This document shows, piece by piece, positions 1 through 9,206 of a stretch of DNA of 64,000 nucleotides. The DNA comes from Leuconostoc inhae KCTC 3774 (GTDB lineage: Bacteria; Bacillota; Bacilli; Lactobacillales; Lactobacillaceae). Where the stretch lies: the NCBI GenBank assembly GCA_000166735.2, contig AEMJ01000164.1:18337-82336 (forward strand). The letters are read 5' to 3'. The position numbers and the translations under genes were made by a program. Under the pieces are notes generated by a model. It was not told the DNA's origin, ran no database searches, and saw only the letters and a list, made by a program, of their open reading frames with translations. Numbering within the stretch: the stretch's first letter is position 1; the number at the start of each line of letters is the position of its first letter.

Positions 1-51
1 ATATGATATTAAGTTTCAGAGGATTGGTTGATGACTATTAGCATTGAAATA

Positions 52-1398
52 TTAGCGGCCTAGCACTGAGAAAATATAATTATTCAGAGTTGACTTAATT
101 TGCTCTTGACGTCCTGACTGTAAGGTGGCGTTAATTTCATCATCTGTCTTATTTTCTGCATAAGCAGCTAAGTCTTTCAAAGTCACTTTGCCAGCTTCAA
201 AATCAGCACCGATACCTGAATCAAATGATGCGTAACGATTCTTCAAGATATTTTCAATCACTTGATCTTCAATCAACTTACTTGCTACCTTCAAACCAGC
301 AGCATAAGTGTCCATTCCAGCAATGTGAGCATAGAACAAATCTTCAAATTCGAAACTTTGACGGCGTGGCTTTGAATCAAAGTTCAAGCCACCAGTTGGT
401 AAACCACCATTTTTCAAAAATTCGTACATGACCAAAGTTGCTTCGTAGACGTCATTAGGGAATTCATCAATATCCCAACCCGTCAACTTGTCACCCATGT
501 TAGCATCCAATGATCCCAACAAACCAGCTTCGCGAGCGAAACGCACCTCATGTTCATATGTGTGACCACCCAAATAGGCATGGTTACCTTCCAAGTTCAA
601 CTTGAATGTGTCTTCCAAACTATATGTCTTCAAGAAAGCAATGGTTGTTTGTGCATCAAAGTCATACTGATGTTGTGTTGGTTCCTTTGGCTTTGGTTCA
701 ATCAAGAATTGACCCGTGTAACCAATTTCATCAGCATAATTTTTCGCTAATTTAAAGAAGGCCGCAATGTGATCTAGTTCACGTTTTGTATCTGTGTTTA
801 CCAAGAAGTCATATCCTTCACGTCCACCCCAGAACACATATGATTCTGAACCCAAACGCTTAGCAATGTCAAGTGAGTGCTTGATTTGGCCTGCAACATA
901 AGCAAAAACTTCCGCAAATGGTGTCGTTGCGCCACCAGCTAAGAAACGTCTGTTGGTGAACAATGATGAAGTATTCCACAACAACTTCTTACCAGTTTCT
1001 TGCATCTTTTGTTCAATTTTATCAATGACTTGATCTAAGTTAGCATTTGTTTCGGCTAATGTCTTGCCTTCTGGTGCCAAATCACGATCGTGGAAAGCGA
1101 AGTATTCAACACCTGTTTTGTCCAAAAATTCAAATAAGTAATCTACCTTGGCCAAAGCTGCTGCCATTGTGTTAGGATCGCCTTCTATATCCCATGGACG
1201 CGTAGCTGTTCCTTCACCAAATGGATCCGTCAAACGTTGATCCATTGTATGCCAATAAGCCACTGAGAACTTGAGCCATTCGCTCATTTTCTTGCCTGCA
1301 ACAACTTCATCAGCATTATAGTAATGATACCCATCACCAGCTTGCAAGGATTGATTCCCTACGAATGCCACTTTTGGAAATGAGAATAATTCAGACAT
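52..1398 (-). CDS. xylA: xylose isomerase
   Basis: Interconverts D-xylose and D-xylulose in the cytoplasm, the first step of xylose use. The 448-residue length is normal for class II xylose isomerases. The family motif FAFHDRD (active-site His and Asp) lies near residue 100 and the metal-site segment [15 protein letters not shown] near residue 232. The ATG is preceded by an AGGAG-type RBS. It lies downstream of xylR on the same strand, with its own promoter and XylR operator at 1446-1509. Xylulokinase is not in the window and would be expected beyond the left edge. Identification is secure. Confidence 0.97.
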   Translation of the reverse strand: MSELFSFPKVAFVGNQSLQAGDGYHYYNADEVVAGKKMSEWLKFSVAYWHTMDQRLTDPFGEGTATRPWDIEGDPNTMAAALAKVDYLFEFLDKTGVEYFAFHDRDLAPEGKTLAETNANLDQVIDKIEQKMQETGKKLLWNTSSLFTNRRFLAGGATTPFAEVFAYVAGQIKHSLDIAKRLGSESYVFWGGREGYDFLVNTDTKRELDHIAAFFKLAKNYADEIGYTGQFLIEPKPKEPTQHQYDFDAQTTIAFLKTYSLEDTFKLNLEGNHAYLGGHTYEHEVRFAREAGLLGSLDANMGDKLTGWDIDEFPNDVYEATLVMYEFLKNGGLPTGGLNFDSKPRRQSFEFEDLFYAHIAGMDTYAAGLKVASKLIEDQVIENILKNRYASFDSGIGADFEAGKVTLKDLAAYAENKTDDEINATLQSGRQEQIKSTLNNYIFSVLGR

Positions 1399-1445
1399 GT
1401 TAGATACTCCTTCTGGACTTTTGCGTCCTACTTACGTTTTATTTG

Positions 1446-1509
1446 TGTTGGTTGGTTTGAACAACCAACTTACATTTATTATTGTATACGGTTTCATTAA
1501 ATAGTGCAA
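1446..1509 (-). promoter_or_regulatory. xylA promoter with XylR operator and cre site
   Basis: On the minus strand a -35 TTGCAC (1504-1509) and -10 TACAAT (1481-1486) are 17 bp apart. A cre-like sequence, TGTATACGGTTTCA (1483-1496, one mismatch to TGWAANCGNTNWCA), overlaps the -10. Just downstream at 1446-1470 is an imperfect 25-bp palindrome built on GTTGGTT..AACCAAC. The same 25-bp pattern recurs at 6611-6635 before the xyloside operon, so it is probably the XylR operator. The layout implies xylose induction and CcpA repression. Confidence 0.8.
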
Positions 1510-1578
1510 CCCCTTTTGAACAAAAATGTATCATTTTAAATCGTGATAAAACCATGACACTAAAAAAGAACCCTAATT

Positions 1579-1641
1579 GAAGTGAACCCAATAACTTTCT
1601 GAACAGATTTTTTATTCTGTCCAAGTTATTGGGTTCACTTC
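1579..1641. repeat. perfect 19-bp inverted repeat with 25-bp loop
   Basis: Arms at 1579-1597 and 1623-1641 are perfect complements (GAAGTGAACCCAATAACTT and its reverse complement); the loop contains a further short GAACAGA/TCTGT pairing. It lies 15 bp after the xylR stop and is followed on the minus strand by a T-rich stretch, so it could terminate xylR. The long perfect arms and their sequence also resemble facing ends of an IS3-family element, so a MITE-like remnant is possible. Confidence 0.6.
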
Positions 1642-1655
1642 ATAATGGATTCTTT

Positions 1656-2825
1656 TTAGTGTGTGAATTTCAAATCTAAATTGTCTAAATCAAGAATGCG
1701 ACGTGTAACGCTGGCAGCGCCACCAAGTAATGTTGCTTCATAAACCGAACGATTAGCAAATAAAATTTCGCTCTCATTTGTTGGATTCATTTGTTGATAT
1801 GCTACCACAACGCGGCCCAATAATTCTGGCATTTCAGCTATAAAGCGCGAATGAATAAAAAGTACTTGTGGTGCTGCTGTTTGGATGATATTATAGGCCA
1901 CTTGCGCAACTCCCATCACCCAGTCATCTAATAATTGCGTGACAACTGCGCTTTTTTGATTCGCAAATGTTACAAACGCGTCACGATTGGCAACTGGTTG
2001 ACCAGTTAGTGCCGCTAGTCGTTCAAGCATTGCATCCTCAGAATATAAATCTTCAACACGAACAGGCTCTTGATCTGCCATGGCTACAATACTTCGGCCA
2101 ACTTCGCCAGCACGCCCTTGCATGCCACGATAAAGTTGGCCCTGAATAATAATTCCAGCACCTATACCATAATGGATATTTAAGGCAACTAAACTATCAT
2201 ATTGATCAGTGCTTAAGTAATCGTGATAGTCTCGAATATACACAGCAGCCGAATTGGCTTCGTTTTCCAACATCACATGTACGCCACTCAATTCTTCAAG
2301 CTTTTCAGCCACATCAACTTGGCTATAATCAAAAAATGGTGAGTAGACAACGTGATTGTTATCCACAACGCCATGAATACCAACAGCAATACCCATGAGA
2401 CCTTCTTTTGTCCCATGTTTTTTGTGCTTATTGTCTTTAATATGTTGACCCATTAATGCAATAACATCTGCAACAGACATGTCATCAACAGCTTCCGAAC
2501 TTTCAAGTATGACCTCACCGCTCAAGCGTACTAATGCCACTCGCAAATGATGCCGTCCCATATCAAAACTCATGACGTAACCATAATTACGGTTAAAACG
2601 AATCATTTTAGCTTTACGGCCGCCAGTTTCTGTGGTCACGCCTTCACCCAAATCTTCAATAAATTCTAATTTATCTAAGTCACGGTAAATTGAACTAATA
2701 GTAGATTTATGTAGATTTAAATCAACAGCTAACTTCGCTCGCGATGTTTCTTTCGCGTTAAATAGCGCTTGTAACACTAACCGCTGATTATGGTCTCTCA
2801 TTGTGATTTGATCTGATTTATTCAT
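1656..2825 (-). CDS. xylR: xylose-responsive ROK-family repressor
   Basis: A 389-residue transcription factor with an N-terminal winged helix-turn-helix (about residues 10-65; LVLQALFNAKETSRAKLA) and a ROK sugar-kinase-like domain (GIHGVVDNN, NEANSAA and GAGIIIQGQ segments). This is the usual architecture and length of XylR. It should bind the two matching operators found in front of xylA and the xyloside transporter operon and release them with xylose. The start ATG lies behind a GGAGCG-type sequence; no alternative start is needed. Confidence 0.93.
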   Translation of the reverse strand: MNKSDQITMRDHNQRLVLQALFNAKETSRAKLAVDLNLHKSTISSIYRDLDKLEFIEDLGEGVTTETGGRKAKMIRFNRNYGYVMSFDMGRHHLRVALVRLSGEVILESSEAVDDMSVADVIALMGQHIKDNKHKKHGTKEGLMGIAVGIHGVVDNNHVVYSPFFDYSQVDVAEKLEELSGVHVMLENEANSAAVYIRDYHDYLSTDQYDSLVALNIHYGIGAGIIIQGQLYRGMQGRAGEVGRSIVAMADQEPVRVEDLYSEDAMLERLAALTGQPVANRDAFVTFANQKSAVVTQLLDDWVMGVAQVAYNIIQTAAPQVLFIHSRFIAEMPELLGRVVVAYQQMNPTNESEILFANRSVYEATLLGGAASVTRRILDLDNLDLKFTH

Positions 2826-3117
2826 TTTTTCTTTTTATCGACGCTCCAATTAGAATGACTGATGATATTGATAGGTAATAACTTTCTGACGTGTCTTGTT
2901 GGCTTTTAGTGTCACATCCAAAAAATCAGGTATAATGTCACTGTTTGGTAAATTTTGTAGTTCTAAAACCACTGCCACCTATTATTTGGCATGTCTAGCG
3001 TCATTGACTTAACTGTCAGAACAACAAGTCAATTTTTGTTCGACATTATTTCTATTGTACGCGAACTAACCGTATCCTTCAAGTTAGCGATTAAATTTTT
3101 CACATGTTAATGCCAAA
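2826..3117. other. intergenic region upstream of xylR
   Basis: No convincing ORF. It must hold the xylR promoter (minus strand), but I see no unambiguous -35/-10 pair. A TTGACTT..AAGTCAA inverted repeat lies around 3000-3035. Confidence 0.4.
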
Positions 3118-3158
3118 AATCAGCATAGAACACGTTTAAACGCGTTCTATGCTGATTT
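3118..3158. terminator. bidirectional hairpin terminator
   Basis: A near-perfect stem, AATCAGCATAGAAC with its complement GTTCTATGCTGATT, enclosed by A and T runs on both sides. It is the second of two hairpins after the xyloside operon on the minus strand. Confidence 0.75.
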
Positions 3159-3248
3159 TTTAGGATATTAATCGGGTTTATCTAGCCTATTGATAAAATG
3201 CTATAACGATTGATTTCAAGATGTGTCTCTTTATCTCGTTATTAACAT

Positions 3249-3285
3249 AATAAACGAGTCCTAATCAAAGACTCGCTTATTATTT
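3249..3285 (-). terminator. terminator after the beta-xylosidase gene
   Basis: Hairpin AATAA.CGAGTC / GACTCG.TTATT begins 10 bp after the stop codon of the gene at 3295-4983. The tail is T-rich but interrupted, so it may work together with the hairpin at 3118-3158. Confidence 0.6.
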
Positions 3286-3294
3286 TCTATTGAT

Positions 3295-4983
3295 TTAGTA
3301 AAAACGTGATTCTGATTTCTGCCATGATATTGTCCCATTAATGTCTTTATGATCACCCAATTCCTTATAATCGAAGTAATCAAATTCAGCTGTTGAATCA
3401 TAACCTGAATAGTCAACCGCTGCCAAACCAACATAGGCACCAGTGAAGAAGCCACCATATTCGCGAACAACATAGTCATCTGACAAAATTGCAGCATCTA
3501 ATGTCACACCAGTTGAAAGCCAGTTTTCACTGTCAAATGAGTAGTAATAGGTGTATGATTCCTTACGATTTTCTGATTTGAAGTAAACATATTCGATGCC
3601 TTCTGGAATCACAGGCGCATTGTCACGCAAATATGATGTATAAGAACCATTCCGCAAACCACCCTTATTTTCACCCACTTCAATAACGTTTTGACCATCA
3701 TCATTCTTTGTGATGAAAATCCATGACCAGTGTGAGTGGTTGTAATAATTTGTTAGACCAGCCATTGATTGGTATGAATAAGGGTTGAACTTAACCTTTG
3801 TCTCAGCATCGAAGTAGAATGCTTGCCAACGACGGGCGATCAATGACAAATCAAATGTGTTTGATAATGACCCTTGACCAACTAAAGTCAGTTTGCCAGT
3901 ACCAGTTGAACCCATCTTTTCAGTAAATGGTACACGTAATGTATTCCAGTTAATGTCTAATATGGTATCGTTAAATTCATCGTGTTGTGAGTGGTCAACA
4001 GGCGCATCTGTTAAAATGGCATCCTGAGGTGCTTCGACGAATGTTTGTCCGCCATGGCCGCCAACAACGCGTGGCCAACCAGCATCATCCCATTCAACTT
4101 TTTGGATTGATGTTTCACGACCCAAAGTTGACCAACCACGTGGATCAGTCGCACTTTCATTATCGTGGTTCCATGGCCGAGCTGTTAATGAAGCATAGTA
4201 CCATTCGCCACCCGGTGTTGAAACCAAAGCACCGTGTCCTTGCTTTTGCAGGTATGAGTTTGGTGTGTCAAAATTTGTGATAAATGGACCGTCAGGTTCA
4301 ACGACAAATGACATGCTATTCAATGACTTTGAGCGCGCCACCACCTCTTGGTGAGTAAATATTGTACCACCTTCAGCCGCAAACAAGAAATATTCGCCGT
4401 TAATTTTGTATAGGTGTGGCCCTTCAACTAACTTTACAGCCGTACCTGAAAAAATTGTGCGGGCAGTTTCAGGCTTCAACTTCATGGTATTGGTGTCAAA
4501 TTCTGTCAAAGTAATGCCATCAAATGGGTGATGATATTCACGGTGATCCCAAGTTTGTTGCACGAGATACTTACGCCCATCTTCATCGTGGAACAATGAC
4601 GCATCAAAACCAACACCGTTTACAAATACAGGCTCCGACCAAGGGCCTTCGATTGTTTCAGCAGTCGTCAAGTAGTTCTTCATATCTTTGAAGTTACCAT
4701 CAGTAATCTTAACATCTGTGAAAATTAGCCAGAATTTACCATCAGCATATGATAGATCCGGCGCCCAAATACCACCAGATGATGGATTACCTTTCATATC
4801 AAGCATTGCCGTGGTATCCAACACATTTTTAACAAGATTCCAATGAACCAAATCTTTTGACGCATGGATACGCACACCAGGAAACCATTCAAATGTTGAT
4901 GTCGCAATATAATACGTGTCCTCAACACGGATGATTGAGGGATCTGAATTGAAACCAGGTAATACAGGGTTTTGAATTTGCAT
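3295..4983 (-). CDS. xynB: beta-xylosidase, glycoside hydrolase family 43
   Basis: Hydrolyses xylobiose and other xylo-oligosaccharides to xylose, probably in the cytoplasm since there is no signal peptide. The N-terminus NPVLPGFNSDPSIIRVEDTYY carries the GH43 catalytic Asp. Other motifs are GGIWAPDLSY near residue 72 and VEGPHLYKINGEYFL near residue 188, whose Glu is the likely acid. The C-terminal half is the beta-sandwich seen in family-43 xylosidases, and 562 residues is normal. It follows the symporter gene by 24 bp, so the two form one operon under the promoter at 6601-6629. Confidence 0.93.
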   Translation of the reverse strand: MQIQNPVLPGFNSDPSIIRVEDTYYIATSTFEWFPGVRIHASKDLVHWNLVKNVLDTTAMLDMKGNPSSGGIWAPDLSYADGKFWLIFTDVKITDGNFKDMKNYLTTAETIEGPWSEPVFVNGVGFDASLFHDEDGRKYLVQQTWDHREYHHPFDGITLTEFDTNTMKLKPETARTIFSGTAVKLVEGPHLYKINGEYFLFAAEGGTIFTHQEVVARSKSLNSMSFVVEPDGPFITNFDTPNSYLQKQGHGALVSTPGGEWYYASLTARPWNHDNESATDPRGWSTLGRETSIQKVEWDDAGWPRVVGGHGGQTFVEAPQDAILTDAPVDHSQHDEFNDTILDINWNTLRVPFTEKMGSTGTGKLTLVGQGSLSNTFDLSLIARRWQAFYFDAETKVKFNPYSYQSMAGLTNYYNHSHWSWIFITKNDDGQNVIEVGENKGGLRNGSYTSYLRDNAPVIPEGIEYVYFKSENRKESYTYYYSFDSENWLSTGVTLDAAILSDDYVVREYGGFFTGAYVGLAAVDYSGYDSTAEFDYFDYKELGDHKDINGTISWQKSESRFY

Positions 4984-5007
4984 TATTTTTCTCCTATCAA
5001 TTTAAAT

Positions 5008-6486
5008 TTATGCAAAATTAACTATTTTTTCTTTTAACGTGTGATTCATTTTATCAACGTATGCATCAGACAAAGGATAGCGACTAATAACAAACATTGC
5101 TAAGAATGCCATAATCATTGGCAACCAAATCATTGACCACTCAATACCTGTTTGTGCAGATGCAGATTGTGTCAATGCACCAGACTTAAAATTCATGAAT
5201 TGTAATAAATAACCAGGAATGATACCACCTAAAGCCAAGCCAATTTTGAAGAAAAGACCCATAATCGCATTGATAATACCCGCCACACGCTTGCCTGAAA
5301 TATACTCACCATTTGATACAACTTCAGGTACTAATGCCCACATAAATCCTGTAGCCGAAGTTAATCCCCATTGTTGTAAGAAGCGTCCAGTAAAGCCAAG
5401 CCAATCAGCTGATGGATTCTTTGACCAAGCCAAAAGCAACAATTGACCAACAACAAAAATGCCGAGGAATGTGTAGAAGAAACCTTTTTTACCTAAAGTT
5501 GCACGTAATCTTGGCCAAATGACGACCAAGAAAATACCAGGAATTGAACCGATCAAACCAATGGATGCCATCAAGGCTGATTTTCCACCTTCAACACCAA
5601 AGTTATATTGCATAAAGTATGGCCACACTGTATTACCAAAGAACATAAGTGTAAAACCTACTAAAAAGAACAATCCGAGAATTTGTAAGGCTTTATTCCG
5701 CTTTAATTCAGCAAACAAATCCGTATATTTTACTTGGTCTGTTGCCTCTTCTGAAGCAAGTACGCGCTCTTTGGTATTACGATATGTCAAAAACAGCAAT
5801 ACTGCGCCTAATATCATGTACACGCCATAAACTTTAAACCACGCACCGGCAGCTGATGGGGCTGCATAATTACCTAATTTCAGTTTCAAACCAAACAAAC
5901 CTGTGTCAGTTAACTTAGCGTTTGGAGAGGCTAATTGTACAAATAATGGGAATAGTGTATATACCAACAAGTTACCAATGTTTGCAAGCATCATTCGTGT
6001 TGACGTTAACTTGCCAATTTCTGTTTCATCACGGGTCAATGAAGCATTTAATGAACCATAAGGAATATTGACAAATGAATAAACTAAAGCTGTTGCCATG
6101 TAGGATACAGTCGCATAAATCGTTGTTGCAAGTGTACCAGCGCCAAGTACTTTAGCTACTGGTAAAAACAACAATGCTGCTAAAATGACCAATGGAATCC
6201 CAAAATTAATCAAGAATGGCCGATATTTGCCATTTTTTGTGATTTTAGCTTTATCAACAACTGTTCCAACCCATGGGTCCCAGATAACATTAATCCAACG
6301 TACAACAAGAAATATTGTTGCCCCAACACCAGCTGAAATACCATTAATATTTGTTAGATAGAATAGCAAAAATCCACCAACAGTTCCAAATACTAAGTTT
6401 TGAGCAAAATCGCCGAGGCCATAACTCACACGATCCCATGTTGAGAGCTTAGCAAACTCATCATTCTTCTGAACTCTTACGTCCAT
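5008..6486 (-). CDS. xynT: GPH-family xyloside/sugar:cation symporter
   Basis: Imports xylosides across the cell membrane by cation symport. The protein has 492 residues and about 12 hydrophobic segments. The N-terminal GLGDFAQNLVFG and the loop DPWVGTVVDKAKITKNGKYRPF are signatures of the GPH (MelB/XynB/XylP) family. It lacks the C-terminal EIIA domain found in some relatives such as LacS. It is the first gene of the operon with the GH43 xylosidase and sits behind a XylR operator and a cre site. The substrate (xylobiose, isoprimeverose or similar) is inferred from this context. Confidence 0.88.
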   Translation of the reverse strand: MDVRVQKNDEFAKLSTWDRVSYGLGDFAQNLVFGTVGGFLLFYLTNINGISAGVGATIFLVVRWINVIWDPWVGTVVDKAKITKNGKYRPFLINFGIPLVILAALLFLPVAKVLGAGTLATTIYATVSYMATALVYSFVNIPYGSLNASLTRDETEIGKLTSTRMMLANIGNLLVYTLFPLFVQLASPNAKLTDTGLFGLKLKLGNYAAPSAAGAWFKVYGVYMILGAVLLFLTYRNTKERVLASEEATDQVKYTDLFAELKRNKALQILGLFFLVGFTLMFFGNTVWPYFMQYNFGVEGGKSALMASIGLIGSIPGIFLVVIWPRLRATLGKKGFFYTFLGIFVVGQLLLLAWSKNPSADWLGFTGRFLQQWGLTSATGFMWALVPEVVSNGEYISGKRVAGIINAIMGLFFKIGLALGGIIPGYLLQFMNFKSGALTQSASAQTGIEWSMIWLPMIMAFLAMFVISRYPLSDAYVDKMNHTLKEKIVNFA

Positions 6487-6568
6487 AATTATTCTCCTTC
6501 TGGTTTTAACAGATCATTAGGTTTACTTGTTGCCACTTTGCAAGTCACTGGAACGTCTTCCAACGCAT

Positions 6569-6635
6569 TGAAAGCGGTAACATTTCTTTTTACAAAGACT
6601 ACTATATCACAGTTAGTTTGTTCGAGCAACCAACT
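6569..6635 (-). promoter_or_regulatory. xyloside operon promoter, XylR operator and perfect cre
   Basis: Minus-strand -35 TTGCTC (6624-6629) and -10 TATAGT (6601-6606), spacer 17 bp. A 25-bp operator (6611-6635) matching the one at 1446-1470 covers the -35 and spacer. TGAAAGCGGTAACA at 6569-6582 matches the cre consensus at every position and lies just downstream of the start site, a roadblock position for CcpA. A weaker cre-like sequence is near 6670. Confidence 0.85.
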
Positions 6636-6760
6636 CATGTATATTTTTTAACTATTTTTATTTATTAAAATGAAAACGTTACTATCACCATATTTTTCAC
6701 ATACAAATTTGCTAGCTACGTTTTTTAATCATTGGCTATCATAATATTTATGGACTACAA

Positions 6761-6784
6761 AAAAGATAGCTTACGCTATCTTTT
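6761..6784 (-). terminator. recQ terminator
   Basis: Stem AAAAGATAGC / GCTATCTTTT with a TTAC loop and a T run on the minus strand, 16 bp after the recQ stop. Confidence 0.85.
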
Positions 6785-6799
6785 AACATATCTCACTAA

Positions 6800-8608
6800 T
6801 TAATGTTGATTAACAATGACACTAGCGAAATCTTTATGATAAATATCGAATTTTTTCTCACCAACACCTGATATTGCTAAGAATTCTTCATCAGTTTGTG
6901 GGCGTAGAATAGCCATATTCATTAATGTTTTATCTGAGAAAATCAAGAATGGCGGAATACCTGCTTCGCGCGCTAAATCTAAGCGCTTAGATTTTAATTC
7001 AGCAAATAATTTATTATCACTCTCGGACAATTTAAGCCCTTTAGCTGCTGATGTGACTTTTTGTTGCGCAATCACACGTCGGTTGACGCGTTTTTCCACA
7101 ACTAATTTTCCTTTTAGAACCCGTGCACCAGTCTCAGTAACTTTTAATACTGGAAACTCGCCCCCTTCAATTCTGAGGTAGCCATCCGCCGTTAAGTAAT
7201 CAATAAAACTACTTAAATCTTTAAGTGTCCGATCTTTCATCAAACCGTATGTGGGTAACTTCATCAAATAGTCATACTTCTTCACAGTTGCATCTTGTGA
7301 ACCTTTCAAAACCTTAGCGACCATTGTCTTCCCAAAGCTTTGGTTCATACGCACAACATTGGCCAAAACACGTTGTGAATCAGTAGTAACGTCAACCATT
7401 TCACGAGCATCTAAACAATTTGAACAATGGCCACAATCATGATCAACAATTTCACCAAAATAACCTAGTAAGTAACGTGGCAAACAACTTTGCGTATTTG
7501 CAAATGCGTTCATCTCGCGAATTTTGTTATATTCATTTTGCTTATGTTCTTCTGTACCTTCTGACTTTTGTACAAAAAACTCTTGTAAATGAATATCTTG
7601 TGGTGCATATAATAATACTGCTTCTGCCGGCAAGCCGTCACGGCCAGCTCGACCAATCTCTTGATAATACGCCTCAATGTTTCCCGGTACTGAGTAGTGA
7701 ATAACAAACCGCACATTAGGTTTGTTAATCCCCATTCCAAAAGCATTCGTGGCTACCATAACTTGTACTTCATCAAACAAAAAAGCTTCTTGCATCGTTT
7801 GTCGTTCACGTTCAGGCAAACCAGCATGATAATGGCCTGCTTTAACACCTTTTTTATTTAAAAATTCATATAATTCATCAACTTGTTTACGTGTGGCTGC
7901 ATAAATAATCCCACTTTGGTCCTTATTCTCACGTAAATACTCTTGCACATACTGTCGCTTATCAACATTGTGGGCAATTTTCAGCGCCAAATTATCACGC
8001 GCAAAACCAGTTAAAATCGTGTCTTCATCTGACACACCAAGTAGTTGCTGTAAGTTTTGACGTACACGATCAGTAGCTGTTGCTGTTAATCCTAAAACGG
8101 CAGGATTTCCAGGGATTTTAGCCAGCAAAGGTAAAATATTAAGATAACTTGGACGAAAATCATGTCCCCACTGTGACATGACATGCGCCTCATCAATAGC
8201 CACCAATTCAATGGGTAATTGTTGTATAAAATCAAAAAAACTTGAAATCTCTAGACGTTCGGGCGATACATATAGCATTTTATAATAGCCTGATCGTAAA
8301 TCCGACATACGCTGTGCTTGTACTTGGCCACTCAATGTTGAATTAAGAAACGTTGCATCAATTCCCATCGCATCAAGCCCATCGACTTGATCTTTCATCA
8401 ACGATATAAGTGGCGAAATCACTAGCGTAATGCCATCAAATAACATAGCTGGTAGTTGATAGGTAATCGATTTACCACCACCAGTTGGCATAATAGCTAA
8501 CGCATGCTTATGCGCTAACACTTTTTCAATCACATCTAATTGTCCTGTACGAAAATTATCATAGCCAAATTTTTCTTTTAAAATTGTTTGAGGTGTCAAA
8601 TTCTGCAT
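6800..8608 (-). CDS. recQ: ATP-dependent DNA helicase RecQ
   Basis: A 3'-5' DNA helicase of recombination and repair. In order: SF2 helicase core with Walker A MPTGGGKSITYQ (near residue 40), DEAH box VAIDEAHVMSQWGHDFRP, motif VI YYQEIGRAGRDGLPAE; a RecQ zinc-binding region with CLPRYLLGYFGE and CGHCSNC; a winged-helix domain; and a C-terminal HRDC domain. An upstream in-frame ATG at 8641 exists, but a TATAAT lies between it and the ATG at 8608 (MQNLTPQ), so I prefer the later start. About 602 residues, normal for RecQ. Confidence 0.95.
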   Translation of the reverse strand: MQNLTPQTILKEKFGYDNFRTGQLDVIEKVLAHKHALAIMPTGGGKSITYQLPAMLFDGITLVISPLISLMKDQVDGLDAMGIDATFLNSTLSGQVQAQRMSDLRSGYYKMLYVSPERLEISSFFDFIQQLPIELVAIDEAHVMSQWGHDFRPSYLNILPLLAKIPGNPAVLGLTATATDRVRQNLQQLLGVSDEDTILTGFARDNLALKIAHNVDKRQYVQEYLRENKDQSGIIYAATRKQVDELYEFLNKKGVKAGHYHAGLPERERQTMQEAFLFDEVQVMVATNAFGMGINKPNVRFVIHYSVPGNIEAYYQEIGRAGRDGLPAEAVLLYAPQDIHLQEFFVQKSEGTEEHKQNEYNKIREMNAFANTQSCLPRYLLGYFGEIVDHDCGHCSNCLDAREMVDVTTDSQRVLANVVRMNQSFGKTMVAKVLKGSQDATVKKYDYLMKLPTYGLMKDRTLKDLSSFIDYLTADGYLRIEGGEFPVLKVTETGARVLKGKLVVEKRVNRRVIAQQKVTSAAKGLKLSESDNKLFAELKSKRLDLAREAGIPPFLIFSDKTLMNMAILRPQTDEEFLAISGVGEKKFDIYHKDFASVIVNQH

Positions 8609-8639
8609 ACTTTCTATTATATCATGAGTCATGACGTTC

Positions 8640-8674
8640 AAAAATCGATGGTACAGTTTCGACCATCGATTTTT
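8640..8674. terminator. hairpin terminator between recQ and membrane gene
   Basis: Perfect arms AAAAATCGATGGT and ACCATCGATTTTT around a 9-base loop; T run on either strand. It follows the minus-strand gene ending at 8688. Confidence 0.8.
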
Positions 8675-8687
8675 GATATAGTAACGA

Positions 8688-9137
8688 TTATTTTATTAAG
8701 GGATTGAGCTGGAATTTAATTGGTGACTTATGACGTAGTAACCAATTCAAGATGGCAACAATGCCCGTGACAATAGTTAACAACCAGAATTGTTGTCGCT
8801 GAAAATTAGTTGTCATCTGTAAAATAATAAAACCAAGTGTGAACCAACCGAAATAGGCCGCCATTGTGTTCCCCCCAATTCGTAATATTTTATCAATCAC
8901 GTTTTCTGGACCGTCACTTAGGAATTTAACATGTACCCAATCAAAAAATAACATGATGAATACAAAACTAATCAAGTCAAACGACACAAACTTCACGATC
9001 GATAAATAATCACGCGCGGGAGAAAAATGCGACACACCGTGATAAAGTAGTAAGCCATAAGTCATCATAATATCTGATCCAATAATAAACAATAACCAAC
9101 TAACCGGTTTTGCCCGCACCATATCTCTAATTAACAT
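8688..9137 (-). CDS. small four-helix membrane protein, unknown function
   Basis: 149 residues with about four hydrophobic segments (near residues 14-34, 45-62, 92-108 and 115-133) and a basic C-terminus. I do not recognise a family motif. It has its own terminator at 8640-8674 and lies between recQ and the NhaC-like transporter with no obvious functional link. Confidence 0.75.
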   Translation of the reverse strand: MLIRDMVRAKPVSWLLFIIGSDIMMTYGLLLYHGVSHFSPARDYLSIVKFVSFDLISFVFIMLFFDWVHVKFLSDGPENVIDKILRIGGNTMAAYFGWFTLGFIILQMTTNFQRQQFWLLTIVTGIVAILNWLLRHKSPIKFQLNPLIK

Positions 9138-9206
9138 TTTTGCTCCATATCAGATGTCTACGTAAAACCTAGTATCTATTTCTAAAATATTATATCACTA
9201 CTCAGT

